Shown: piece after piece, positions 1-7,737 of the stretch
Position numbering within the stretch: position 1 is the first letter of the stretch
How the letters are laid out: each line of letters starts with the position of its first letter
Source: Planctomycetaceae bacterium
GTDB lineage: Bacteria; Planctomycetota; Planctomycetia; Planctomycetales; Planctomycetaceae
Reading direction: 5' to 3'
NCBI GenBank assembly: GCA_029243145.1
Contig: JAQWSQ010000213.1
Coordinates: 1-32,043 of the forward strand
Length of the DNA: 32,043 bases
Notes under the pieces: generated by a model
What the model saw: only the letters and a program-made list of their open reading frames with translations
Database searches by the model: none
What the model was told of the DNA's origin: nothing
Program-made: the position numbers and the translations under genes

Positions 1-158
1 GCGGAAGATGGTTCGATTGATGGTGGCGGTTGGAGTTGATCTTCGGTGGGGATTTCCGTCAATTCAGCGCAAATCGGGCAGGCAACCCGCTCGCCAATTT
101 TTTGGCGCGAGATACTCAACCTTTTCTGGCAATGTTGACAATAATATTGAACCGGCAT
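1..158 (-). CDS. Zinc-ribbon protein, partial (3' end outside window)
   Basis: The first 52 codons of a minus-strand gene that runs off the left edge. The visible protein begins MPVQYYCQHCQKRL and has two CxxC pairs (Cys7/Cys10 and Cys27/Cys30) about 16 residues apart, the layout of a small zinc ribbon. The remaining visible part is rich in Pro, Glu and Ser and looks like a linker. The ATG at 158 lies only 15 bases after the exbD stop, so it is probably co-transcribed with the exbB-exbD genes. No strong ribosome binding site precedes it. Function is unknown. A cytoplasmic zinc ribbon followed by a linker often precedes a membrane or effector domain, but that part is not visible here. Confidence 0.6.
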   Translation of the reverse strand, partial: MPVQYYCQHCQKRLSISRQKIGERVACPICAELTEIPTEDQLQPPPSIEPSS

Positions 159-173
159 GGAGGATTCCGTGAC

Positions 174-641
174 TTAAGAACCGCGTTGATCTTCAACTCC
201 AAAGGAAAATTCGAGTTCATCAATGAGATTGGCTTCCTGAATCACACGGCGGACAAAGCCGTGTGGGACTTCTCGCCCTGCTCGAACGACCACGTTCGTT
301 TTACCGGCCGCATTTTGTTCGCGAATAAAACCGGCAATGTCGGTGAGACGACGTTCTTCACCTTCCAGGATAATGATGGGTTCTCCCCCCGAGACTCGTG
401 GAGAATGAATGACAATTAAGATTGCGGAGGATTGATCGACGTTGACTCCGTTTCGAGCCGGAGGAACATCGACCTGTTGTTGAGAGCTCATTGTCGAGGT
501 GACCATAAAAAAGATCAGCAACAAAAAAGTGACATCGATCATGGGGGTGATGTCGAGTTCACCAGCAGCTTCCTTGCGGCGTTTTTTTCCCCAAGTGGCT
601 GTTGTCAGGGCGTCTCCGAATGAGAGAGGGCGACGGTTCAT
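174..641 (-). CDS. exbD: ExbD/TolR-family biopolymer transport protein
   Basis: A 155-residue single-pass inner-membrane protein of the ExbD/TolR family, which with ExbB/TolQ forms a proton-driven motor that transmits energy to outer-membrane partners. A basic cytoplasmic N-terminus is followed by the family signature LDITPMIDVTFLLLIFFMV around residues 29-47. It contains the conserved membrane aspartate (Asp36) needed for proton use, and the periplasmic domain fills the rest. An ATG at 677 also opens this frame, but the ATG at 641 is preferred because it overlaps the exbB stop as ATGA (641-638), a classic translational-coupling arrangement, and leaves a normal family N-terminus. The zinc-ribbon gene follows 15 bases later. 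The natural partner protein is not certain, since planctomycetes often carry several ExbBD sets. Confidence 0.9.
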   Translation of the reverse strand: MNRRPLSFGDALTTATWGKKRRKEAAGELDITPMIDVTFLLLIFFMVTSTMSSQQQVDVPPARNGVNVDQSSAILIVIHSPRVSGGEPIIILEGEERRLTDIAGFIREQNAAGKTNVVVRAGREVPHGFVRRVIQEANLIDELEFSFGVEDQRGS

Positions 642-1303
642 GCACGGGGCTCCTGTTGTTTCAAGAGAGACTCCCAAGTCGCCAAGAAGTCGCCAATAGT
701 CTGCTGGACGGAATCTTGCAGTTTACCAACTCGAATGTTGATCGCGGCTCCCGCCATGACCAGAGGAATCGCAACAGAAAGCCCCATCGCGGTAGTAAAC
801 AAAGCAAACGAAATGTCGCTCGCCAGAACTGTTGGATCCATGCCTGTCTGTTTCATAGTCGCAATCTTTGCGAACGCATTGATCATTCCGATGACGGTTC
901 CCAAAAGTCCCAGCATGGGGGCACTTTTAACTATTGTGGAAACCCATTGGCTTCGATAATCGATGTCTGCCAAAATTTCTCGCTCAAATTTTTCACTAAG
1001 AACTTGTCGCATGCGTTGAGGCGGTTGAGGGTCGGCAATGGCTGTCAGCACGAGTTGTGGAGCCGCTTTGTCCCATAATGTTGGATGGTCACAGTAGGTG
1101 GCGAGACCTTCGAGGTCTCGGTTCGTCAGATGCTCTCGAACTGAACCAATAAATTCCTGCTCGGCTTCCAAACTGGAAAACCGTTTCTGTTTCACTCGAA
1201 TCAGTAACAGGATGACCAGAAACATTCCAGCCAAAGCCGAGAGCCCCAGAACGAGGTAAATCAGGTTTCCGGCAATATTGAGAATTTGGGTGTAGTTCAG
1301 CAT
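638..1303 (-). CDS. exbB: ExbB/TolQ/MotA-family proton channel protein
   Basis: A 221-residue inner-membrane protein of the MotA/TolQ/ExbB family. It has an N-terminal membrane segment (about residues 11-36), a cytoplasmic domain of about 85 residues, and two later segments. These include the conserved glycine-rich APMLGLLGTVIGMINAF (residues 128-144) and ALFTTAMGLSVAIPLVM (167-183), which in this family line the channel and contact the ExbD helix. Length and topology fit the family. The stop codon overlaps the exbD start by four bases, so the two subunits are probably made in a fixed ratio. The upstream gene on the same strand is a membrane-anchored protein 122 bases away. No clear ribosome binding site precedes the ATG. 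Confidence 0.9.
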   Translation of the reverse strand: MLNYTQILNIAGNLIYLVLGLSALAGMFLVILLLIRVKQKRFSSLEAEQEFIGSVREHLTNRDLEGLATYCDHPTLWDKAAPQLVLTAIADPQPPQRMRQVLSEKFEREILADIDYRSQWVSTIVKSAPMLGLLGTVIGMINAFAKIATMKQTGMDPTVLASDISFALFTTAMGLSVAIPLVMAGAAINIRVGKLQDSVQQTIGDFLATWESLLKQQEPRA

Positions 1304-1425
1304 ATCTAAGTGCTTGTCTTGAAAATGAATGTCGCGATGCAGCGACTGGCATCAAAAACTAGAGGACTTCTACGATACTGCGAGACGATCTTCTCTTGGT
1401 TGATAAAAACTGAATTCCTGACGTG

Positions 1426-2328
1426 TTAATCAAAATAGATGATTCGAGTGACCGTGAATTGGTAGTCGGAGCCTGTACGACGGACCACAAAATAGGTACG
1501 TCGAATTTCATCAACATCGCGTGTTGACTTTTCATGTTCCAACACTGCTAAGCGGTTTTCTGTTTCCGGGTCGTAAAAGTGAAACAGGATTCCACCAGTC
1601 ACATTAATTCCAGCTTTCTCAAACAGGCCTTGGTCAGCACCTCGTAAGTTGCCACCTTGCCAAGTCATGTAAAGTCGTTTTTCGAGAGAACCGTCTGTCA
1701 CTTCGCGAGTGGTAGGGCGACCCCCTGAGAGATCGGAAAGATAGACCAGTTTTCCAGAGGGAAGTAATGCCCCAAGTTGTATTTTGAAGTGCTCGAGTTG
1801 TTGGGCGTATTCCGTCAGAGTGGCGCCTTCTTTGAAAGTAATAAACCAGCGTTGTTCCCGTGGAAGGCCACCTTCTCCTTCACCGACTCCCAGCGGACTT
1901 CGCCCCGTTCCCGTCGCGGAACCCATCTTGCCCGCATTTCTCAAGTCGGTCTCGTATTGTTCCTGAGCTTGATTGTTGGCGGTGTCGGCGAGTTCAAGAA
2001 CGTTATCGAGCATTTCAGCCACTTCGGCTTCTTCGGACTCGATCTCAGCCAAAGAGGGATCATCCGAGATATCCTCGGGAGATTCGACCATTAAGGTCTC
2101 ATCGGGAATGCCGTCGTCACGGCCACCCGCAAGATCGACCAGTTCTACCGGAACAAAAGATTCGGGTTCGGGAGGACGGTTGGTTAACCAGACAGCGGTC
2201 AGCCAGATGAGAAACGCAGCGAGTGCAATTGTGCCCGCGATGATCCCCGCAGTCGCCAGATCGAAACGGGTGACTTTCAGTTCTGGCGGTGCGATCCGCG
2301 TTTCAGGTGGGTGTTGTTGAGTGGGCAT
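1426..2328 (-). CDS. Membrane-anchored protein of unknown function in the exbB-exbD cluster
   Basis: About 300 residues, not assigned to a named family. A short Pro-rich cytoplasmic N-terminus leads into one membrane segment (ATAGIIAGTIALAAFLIWL). This is followed by a Pro/Glu-rich acidic stretch, a Gly-rich linker, and a C-terminal folded domain of about 150 residues ending in YQFTVTRIIYFD. One N-terminal anchor, a long extended linker and a periplasmic C-terminal domain is the layout of TonB/TolA-type proteins, and it lies just upstream of exbB. A TonB-like role is therefore a reasonable inference, but no TonB C-terminal signature is visible. A GTG at 2343 and the ATG at 2328 are both possible starts, neither with a clear ribosome binding site. 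Confidence 0.75.
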   Translation of the reverse strand: MPTQQHPPETRIAPPELKVTRFDLATAGIIAGTIALAAFLIWLTAVWLTNRPPEPESFVPVELVDLAGGRDDGIPDETLMVESPEDISDDPSLAEIESEEAEVAEMLDNVLELADTANNQAQEQYETDLRNAGKMGSATGTGRSPLGVGEGEGGLPREQRWFITFKEGATLTEYAQQLEHFKIQLGALLPSGKLVYLSDLSGGRPTTREVTDGSLEKRLYMTWQGGNLRGADQGLFEKAGINVTGGILFHFYDPETENRLAVLEHEKSTRDVDEIRRTYFVVRRTGSDYQFTVTRIIYFD

Positions 2329-2466
2329 TCGCGAATGATTCACGCAGTGTGGAGAGATTCCCCGATTCGAATAGTCAATAGGCCTGGCGACTTATCATGC
2401 TATGGTAACAGGAGCCAATCGGTCAAATTGATTTTGAGTGTCATCTCCGATTTCAGGTGAAAATGT

Positions 2467-2485
2467 TCATAGAGATGTTCTATGA
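2467..2485 (-). terminator. Small AT-rich hairpin over the stop of the 2480-3421 gene
   Basis: TCATAGA (2467-2473) and TCTATGA (2479-2485) form a perfect 7-bp stem with a 5-base loop. On the minus strand the stem overlaps the TAG stop and is followed by ACATTTTC, a short T run. The stem is AT-rich and the T run short, so at best this is a weak intrinsic terminator. It could also be chance. Confidence 0.25.
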
Positions 2486-3421
2486 GCAACAATGAGTTAA
2501 CAGTATGAGCATTTCAGACAATTGAAGTTCTTCCGCAAAGGCGTGCCATTCACTTCCCTGCTGAGAGGGGGAATGAGCTTTCTGAAAAAAGTCGACCGCA
2601 ACGATGCTATCCCACCCAGAAGCTGTCAGCATTTGCACGGTTTCGTGAAGCTCTTTGTCTTTGTATCGCTCCACAAGTTGATGAGCGGTTTCGGCCAACT
2701 TCACAAAACAAGGATGATCTCCCACACGTCGGAACCAATACTTGGCGTTCCCAAAGTCAGGTTCTCGTCGATGCATGATTCCGTGCCAATAATCGCCGTT
2801 TCTATCAACACCCATTCCCTCAATAGACTGGGAATATTCGTGACTTGCATCCAAAAAATCGTGAATCAGTAACAATCCGGCGAGTATTTCGGTCACTGAT
2901 TCTGAGGAATTAGAAACGAGCATGTTTTCGGGAAGGTTTTTCAGGACTGAAAGAAGTTGGCCGCTGCTTGATGAATTAGATATTGGTATTGGAGATTTTA
3001 GAGTGAAACTACTTTCGGAGTGTTCGGTTACACGCCATCCCTTGTTTTGTTGGGCGACGATTTGTTGTGCCACGGCTGAGAGAAGTTCGACTCCGGATTT
3101 TGGTTGAGCGTCTGAAAACGCTTGCCGGACCGATTCTGTTTTAATGGCAGTCACACCCGTAAACCCGACCGCAGCTTGTACAGCACAAGGTGCCAATAAC
3201 AGGAATCGGTAGATCACATCGGTGGAACAAAACTGAACAACTTTGTCAGACTCAGAAAGCTGTTGCCGTGCTGAATTGATGACTGGGAGTGTCGCTTTTG
3301 TCGAAAACCAGAGATATTCGGTGTCGGAGTTTAGTGCTTCGTCGTGAGAAATGAAAAAGTCATCAATGGAAATGGTGGATTTCTCCGAGCTTGCTGAAAC
3401 GAGAATTTCTTCGCCATACAT
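2480..3421 (-). CDS. Unknown protein with a conserved Trp/His/Arg-rich motif
   Basis: A 313-residue soluble protein with no signal peptide or membrane segment. The first 150 residues look poorly conserved and include Ser-rich stretches. The C-terminal half holds a striking motif at residues 209-238: DYWHGIMHRREP followed by D, F, NAKYWFRRVG and DHP. From memory, close relatives of this motif occur in uncharacterised proteins from several bacterial phyla. The density of His, Glu, Asp, Arg and Trp suggests a catalytic or ligand-binding site, but the function is not known. The start is well supported: GGAGG at 3429-3433 lies 7 bases before the ATG. It is divergent from the membrane protein at 3861-5243, and the exbB cluster follows downstream after a gap of about 150 bases. 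Confidence 0.8.
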   Translation of the reverse strand: MYGEEILVSASSEKSTISIDDFFISHDEALNSDTEYLWFSTKATLPVINSARQQLSESDKVVQFCSTDVIYRFLLLAPCAVQAAVGFTGVTAIKTESVRQAFSDAQPKSGVELLSAVAQQIVAQQNKGWRVTEHSESSFTLKSPIPISNSSSSGQLLSVLKNLPENMLVSNSSESVTEILAGLLLIHDFLDASHEYSQSIEGMGVDRNGDYWHGIMHRREPDFGNAKYWFRRVGDHPCFVKLAETAHQLVERYKDKELHETVQMLTASGWDSIVAVDFFQKAHSPSQQGSEWHAFAEELQLSEMLILLTHCCS

Positions 3422-3860
3422 CAGAATTCCTCCACAACCATATGATTTCAGAATGTGACCCAGCTCTTAGTTAATCTTACCTAAGTCCTTATATAGATGA
3501 TAGTAAGGGGTGCTTGCTGTGTGTTTTCTCTGAGTCTGAAACGGCTGACGATCCCCATCTTCATCAGCAACTGACGATTACAACGATTTGGGTAGATTGT
3601 TTTGATCTGATGATCACTATCGGTGATGTGACTCACAAGACCTGAGAAACCGTCGCAGAATGCAAATGATTCATTGAAAAATTAAAGGTCAATGATACTC
3701 TGATACTAGAGAAGGTGAGAGAATCGGGCGTAGTTTCCTCTCTCCCTAAATTCGAAAGACGATGATCGGCTGGGGAGCCGTGAGTGTTTCGAAGAATTTG
3801 ATTCATACCTGCTCACTCACATGGAGCGGTCTCACGACCGGCTCTATGGGACCTATATGC
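3422..3860. promoter_or_regulatory. Divergent intergenic region, about 440 bases
   Basis: This noncoding stretch separates the divergent genes starting at 3421 (minus) and 3861 (plus), so it must hold promoters for both. A Shine-Dalgarno GGAGG for the minus-strand gene is visible at 3429-3433. An in-frame ATG at 3762 could extend the plus-strand protein, but the added residues do not look protein-like. No convincing promoter hexamers, RNA gene or repeat were recognised. Confidence 0.4.
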
Positions 3861-5243
3861 ATGGAAGAATTATTAACGGGGTATCAGAGTAATCTCAGCA
3901 CTTGGCTGTATTACTCCGGGTTGCTGACCATCGCGGTGTTCTTCAAGTTCAACCGTTTATGGTCATTGCGCAACATTGACCTATTTCTTCTCTTGGCAAT
4001 CTCTCCCGGCTTGTTACTCGTCAAGCACGGGGAAGTCTCTGGCTATGTGCCTGAAGGACAACAGTTCCATACGGCCTATCTTGGATATTGGTGGCTGTTT
4101 TTTGTTTCGATCATCGTCTTGATACGTTTGCTCTCCGACAGTCGATTCAAACGCCGACCACGGCTCGAACAGAATTTGAATATATCAGGGATGTTATTTC
4201 TGGCAGTTTCTGCGATTACATTTCTGATGGCAAAAGCGGCGACTGAGCCTCCTCCCCATGTGACAATGACGACCATCGAACGTGGTCAACAGTTACTGGA
4301 TCGAGTTGACAAGACGGCCGGCGAGTATTCACAAACGAAGTTAGAGTTACCAGGGCCGACAACGGCTGCTGTGGCGAGTGTCTCAAGTGTCTTGTCGGAT
4401 GCAGTCGTTTCCGGTGATGACAAGTTTCATTTACAAACGATTGCCGTCCGAATTATGTCGATTCTTGCCCATTTGGCAGTGATTTCGGGACTGCTTTTTG
4501 TCGGTTATCGTCAGTTTGGAGATATTCAGCTTGGTGTCGCGATGTCTCTCTTGTATCTCATTCTACCCTGTACTGCATTTGATATTCACTTAGCGCACAT
4601 GGTGATTCCGGCGGCGTTGATCGTCTGGGCGATTGCCGCATATCGAAGACCGGCAATGGCAGGCGCTCTTCTTGGCTTGGCGTGTGGGTCTGTCTTCTTT
4701 CCCATCTTTTTATTGCCGATCTGGATCATGTTTTATTGGAAACGTGGGGCAGTTCGATTTACAGGTTCTTTGGCAGTTACGGGAATTCTTCTGATCTCGA
4801 CATTGTTCATTACGAGTTCCGATGTTGTTTCATTCAGAAATCAACTGATGGGAACTATTGACTGGGAACTTCTCAAATTTGGTCCCGAGAGTTTAAGTGG
4901 ATTCTGGTTTTATAATTCGCAGCAATACGCGATTCGAATTCCTGTGTTCGTTTGCTTCGTCATCATGATTGTCGCGATGTGTCTTCGATCAAAGCAGACG
5001 TTGGAATCTCTCGTCGCCGACTCGGCTGCCATCGTGGTCGGGATTCAATTCTGGTACACGTCGCGTGGTGGTGTCTACATCCTTTGGTATTTACCGTTGC
5101 TGCTGTTGGTTGTCTTTCGACCCCGCCTGGCACATCTCGTTCCACCGGAATCGTCAAACGCTCAAGAAGGAACCGTGCAATTGCCGGCGAACGGAACTCC
5201 CCCCGGTCGACAAAGCAAAACCGGTGCTCAGGTATTGCGCTGA
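3861..5243 (+). CDS. Polytopic membrane protein, possible GT-C-type glycosyltransferase
   Basis: About 460 residues with many hydrophobic segments: three in the first 110 residues, one near 120-135, then a soluble loop of about 70 residues rich in Thr, Val and Ser, and seven or more in the second half. An internal WYTSRGGVYILWYLPLLLLV lies near the C-terminus, and the last 35 residues are polar and probably cytoplasmic. The general look, paired helices with a periplasmic loop and aromatic-rich loops, resembles polyprenol-dependent (GT-C) sugar transferases, but no catalytic DxD or ExD signature was pinned down, so this is only a suggestion. The ATG at 3861 is preferred over 3762 because the protein then begins close to the first membrane segment and GGGA lies about 9 bases upstream. 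It converges on the CorA-like gene. Confidence 0.75.
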   Translation: MEELLTGYQSNLSTWLYYSGLLTIAVFFKFNRLWSLRNIDLFLLLAISPGLLLVKHGEVSGYVPEGQQFHTAYLGYWWLFFVSIIVLIRLLSDSRFKRRPRLEQNLNISGMLFLAVSAITFLMAKAATEPPPHVTMTTIERGQQLLDRVDKTAGEYSQTKLELPGPTTAAVASVSSVLSDAVVSGDDKFHLQTIAVRIMSILAHLAVISGLLFVGYRQFGDIQLGVAMSLLYLILPCTAFDIHLAHMVIPAALIVWAIAAYRRPAMAGALLGLACGSVFFPIFLLPIWIMFYWKRGAVRFTGSLAVTGILLISTLFITSSDVVSFRNQLMGTIDWELLKFGPESLSGFWFYNSQQYAIRIPVFVCFVIMIVAMCLRSKQTLESLVADSAAIVVGIQFWYTSRGGVYILWYLPLLLLVVFRPRLAHLVPPESSNAQEGTVQLPANGTPPGRQSKTGAQVLR

Positions 5244-5298
5244 GGTCTTGTGCTAATGAGTTTGAGTTGCTTGCCCAGTAATCGCGAGTTCAACCGGC

Positions 5299-6124
5299 TT
5301 AGCGATCTTCTGACGGGTTAGGCTTTCGATTCAGAATGGGAGCGTCGAAGGCATCGATTTTGGGGACTTCGACTGGCCTGTTCAGTAGTAGGTACTTCAA
5401 AGCTAGGCCGAACGCCAGTCCACAGATAATGACTCCTATAAAGCCAAAAGGTTGATATTTGTGTTCGAATCCATGCTCCAGATTCATGCCGAAGATTGAA
5501 CTCAATGTGGCAAGTGGCAGAAATATTGCGATCAAAGAGTTCATGCGATTTGCGGAAGCGGCGAGTTCGAAACTATAGAGCGCTTGTTCTTCGGTTCGTT
5601 TGGCAATTGCGTATTCCATCGCAGCTTTGCAATCATTCAGTAAAAGGTCTGATGATCGCGAAATTACGTAAGCTTGGTCGCGACAATCGATCAACCAAAA
5701 GTCCTCTGGTTGACTTTCACGTGCTGACTGGATTGCCAAATACAGATTTTCGGCAGAACGATGTAAAGGGATTAACTCTTCGATCACGCTGAAATATTCA
5801 TCCGCCGTTCTTGCGATGAGTTCTTTTTCTTCCAGGCCATCCAGCAGATCATCGAACTCATCAAGATGTTGATCGAGAGAATCGATGGTGTCGCCCAGAG
5901 TGCTTGACGTCCAACTGTTATCCGGTCGCCTCCAAAAAAAACCGACCAGTAAACGAAATCTCAGAACCAGTCGGGGGTTCGTGTAACACGAGCAAGAGAT
6001 GGTTTTCTGCTGACATACATCGCTGGCGTCCCGCTTGTTGGCCGAGACGACGGCGAATGGCTTGAGGAAGTTCCCAATCGTCGGGAAGCAGAGAGATCAG
6101 ATTAGCGGCCTTTTCGGATTGCAT
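5299..6124 (-). pseudogene. CorA-family divalent cation channel split by a +1 frameshift
   Basis: Two reading frames together encode one CorA-like protein of about 274 residues. The N-terminal part (6124 to 5918) begins MQSEKAANLISLLPDDWELP and stops shortly after FTGRFF. The C-terminal part, in a frame offset by one base, reads on as WRRPDNSWTSSTLGDTIDSL with no stop down to 5299. It has a long helical stalk, then the family's membrane region with the GMN signature (SSIFGMNLEHGF) and a second membrane helix. The frames meet at eight A on the plus strand (5934-5941, eight U in the mRNA); seven would restore one frame. In this family the GMN loop is the selectivity filter for Mg2+, Co2+ or Zn2+. 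The break could be a sequencing error, a real mutation, or a site of transcriptional slippage. Everything outside the tract looks intact, which argues against old decay. Confidence 0.8.
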
Positions 6125-6223
6125 ATTGAGATTCGTAATGAAAGTTTATGTTTCAAGCCTTGTGAAAGAGTTTGAAGACATTATGGGGAATATAATTTTG
6201 TAAAAATTAAAGAAAATAAGAAT

Positions 6224-7567
6224 TCATGTCGAGTTGGGGGTGGTTTGAAATCCAATAATTGAGCGTCCAGCTTTGCCTCCCTGTTGAGTCATCTCGTTTT
6301 GGGACGTGCGGAAATCTTCGTTTTTCAGAGTAAACATGCCGTCCACATCGCCACGCAAGCTGCCAATTTGTATCGAACGATAAACAAATTCTTTGATGAA
6401 TGCGTGGCTGGCCCCGTCAGTCAATTTGACCAGTTCTTCGTAATCCAGTTCTTGGTCCTGAAAATCTTTCAAGAGAGACTTGAGATAGAGTTCTCTGAGC
6501 TTGGATCCGGGGTTGGGTACTTCAATGCATTGGCTCACCCGTCCAGGACGATCTTTAATCGCAGATTCGACACGCTCGATTGAGTTCGTGGTCAGCATGA
6601 CGATCAAGTTATCGGCGTCGGCAGCTCCGTCTAATTCGTCCATCAACGATCCCAGTTGAGGTGAGTAGGGATTGATTTGTCGATCACTGTAAACGAGATC
6701 GATATCTTCCAAGACGATTATTGATGGTTGAAATAAACGAGCAACATTGAAAATTGTCCGAATATGGACGAGTGCCGTTCCTGCCGCAAAAACAGTGGTC
6801 GCATCTTTGAGACAACCAGCCAAGTATTTACAGGTATAGGTTTTTCCATTTCCGGGAGGACCATACAGCAAGAGTCCGCGTTTACGCGGGACACCTAACG
6901 CGACGAGCTGTTCGCGTCGCTGATGGAAATCAATCACATTCCGGTCAATCAGTGATCGGACGTCGTCTTCAAGAATGATCTCATCAGGATTGATTTCGTG
7001 TCGAGGAAGAAAGTGAACCTGAAAAGCTTGCTCGTGATCGGTGCCGTATTCTTGCCCCGATGGTTCGAAGCGGATTTCGAAGACTTTATTTTTGTAAACG
7101 CTATGCTCGTTCGAAAGTTTGATGATTTCTTCGAGAAAGGCTTGAGCCAGCTCATTGGTTTGAGAGGCGACCTCAATGAAAGTCATTTGGTAAACGTTAC
7201 GAACACGCAGGATATGTCGGTTCCCGGATTGACGTTCCTCGAGGATCCAGAAACTTTCTTCGGCGAAATATTCTGTTTCTTCGTGGCCAACCTGACGAGG
7301 ATTGGAGGGGGCAACATTGATGCCTCGACGATAATGGACGCTTCCCGCAGTCGACAGAATCGAGTCGAGTGGTTCTTCATGGCGAGACGTGATCTGATGC
7401 AGCAGTTCAAAGTTTTCATCCAAGGCATTCGCCGCGCGATACACATCGGGAAATCGATACATGGGCATCATGCGAGTGGCGACGGAAACTTTGGCACTCG
7501 TGCCGTAAAATTTGCGAAGTTCGTGGTCAATGTTCGGGCCCAAAAAAAGATTACGCAGAAAACCCAT
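6224..7567 (-). CDS. Bcs1-like AAA+ ATPase
   Basis: A 447-residue ATPase. Residues 1-200 form a domain I do not recognise. The AAA+ core follows, with Walker A GPPGNGKT (236-243), Walker B SIIVLEDIDL (282-291), a sensor-1 region LTTNSIERVE and the arginine-finger region KDRPGRV. The Walker B form ending LEDID and the TTN..R..RPGR pattern resemble the Bcs1/central-AAA group, which acts as a chaperone or protein-remodelling machine. No membrane segment was seen, unlike mitochondrial Bcs1. The ATG at 7567 is chosen because AAGGA (7577-7581) lies 9 bases upstream; an upstream ATG at 7684 would add 39 basic, low-complexity residues without a ribosome site. It lies between the aminotransferase gene and the CorA-like gene on the same strand, with gaps of 170 and 99 bases. 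Confidence 0.85.
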   Translation of the reverse strand: MGFLRNLFLGPNIDHELRKFYGTSAKVSVATRMMPMYRFPDVYRAANALDENFELLHQITSRHEEPLDSILSTAGSVHYRRGINVAPSNPRQVGHEETEYFAEESFWILEERQSGNRHILRVRNVYQMTFIEVASQTNELAQAFLEEIIKLSNEHSVYKNKVFEIRFEPSGQEYGTDHEQAFQVHFLPRHEINPDEIILEDDVRSLIDRNVIDFHQRREQLVALGVPRKRGLLLYGPPGNGKTYTCKYLAGCLKDATTVFAAGTALVHIRTIFNVARLFQPSIIVLEDIDLVYSDRQINPYSPQLGSLMDELDGAADADNLIVMLTTNSIERVESAIKDRPGRVSQCIEVPNPGSKLRELYLKSLLKDFQDQELDYEELVKLTDGASHAFIKEFVYRSIQIGSLRGDVDGMFTLKNEDFRTSQNEMTQQGGKAGRSIIGFQTTPNST

Positions 7568-7737
7568 AAGAGAATATCCTTGTTGGACAGACCTGTTTCG
7601 CTTTGATCGACGATTGGTTTCAGTTTGAATCACTTGTAGATGTCGGCTTGAAATCTTCCCGTTGCGTCGTGGGTGTTGGTTCATAACTCAGAATTGCTAT
7701 TCGAAAAAGCTCTCATCGGGGATTGATACATCGAATC

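Noticed and set aside
1331..1346. GTCGC/GCGAC inverted repeat upstream of exbB
   Set aside because: Only 5 bp long with a 6-base loop, as expected by chance in this sequence, and not placed like a terminator.
3762..3860. N-terminal extension of the membrane protein from the ATG at 3762
   Set aside because: The added 33 residues have no hydrophobic or family-like pattern, and the ATG at 3861 begins just before the first membrane segment.
6998..7606. A 202-residue plus-strand open frame opposite the AAA+ gene
   Set aside because: It is antisense to the AAA+ coding sequence, lacks a ribosome site, and its content mirrors the sense codons.
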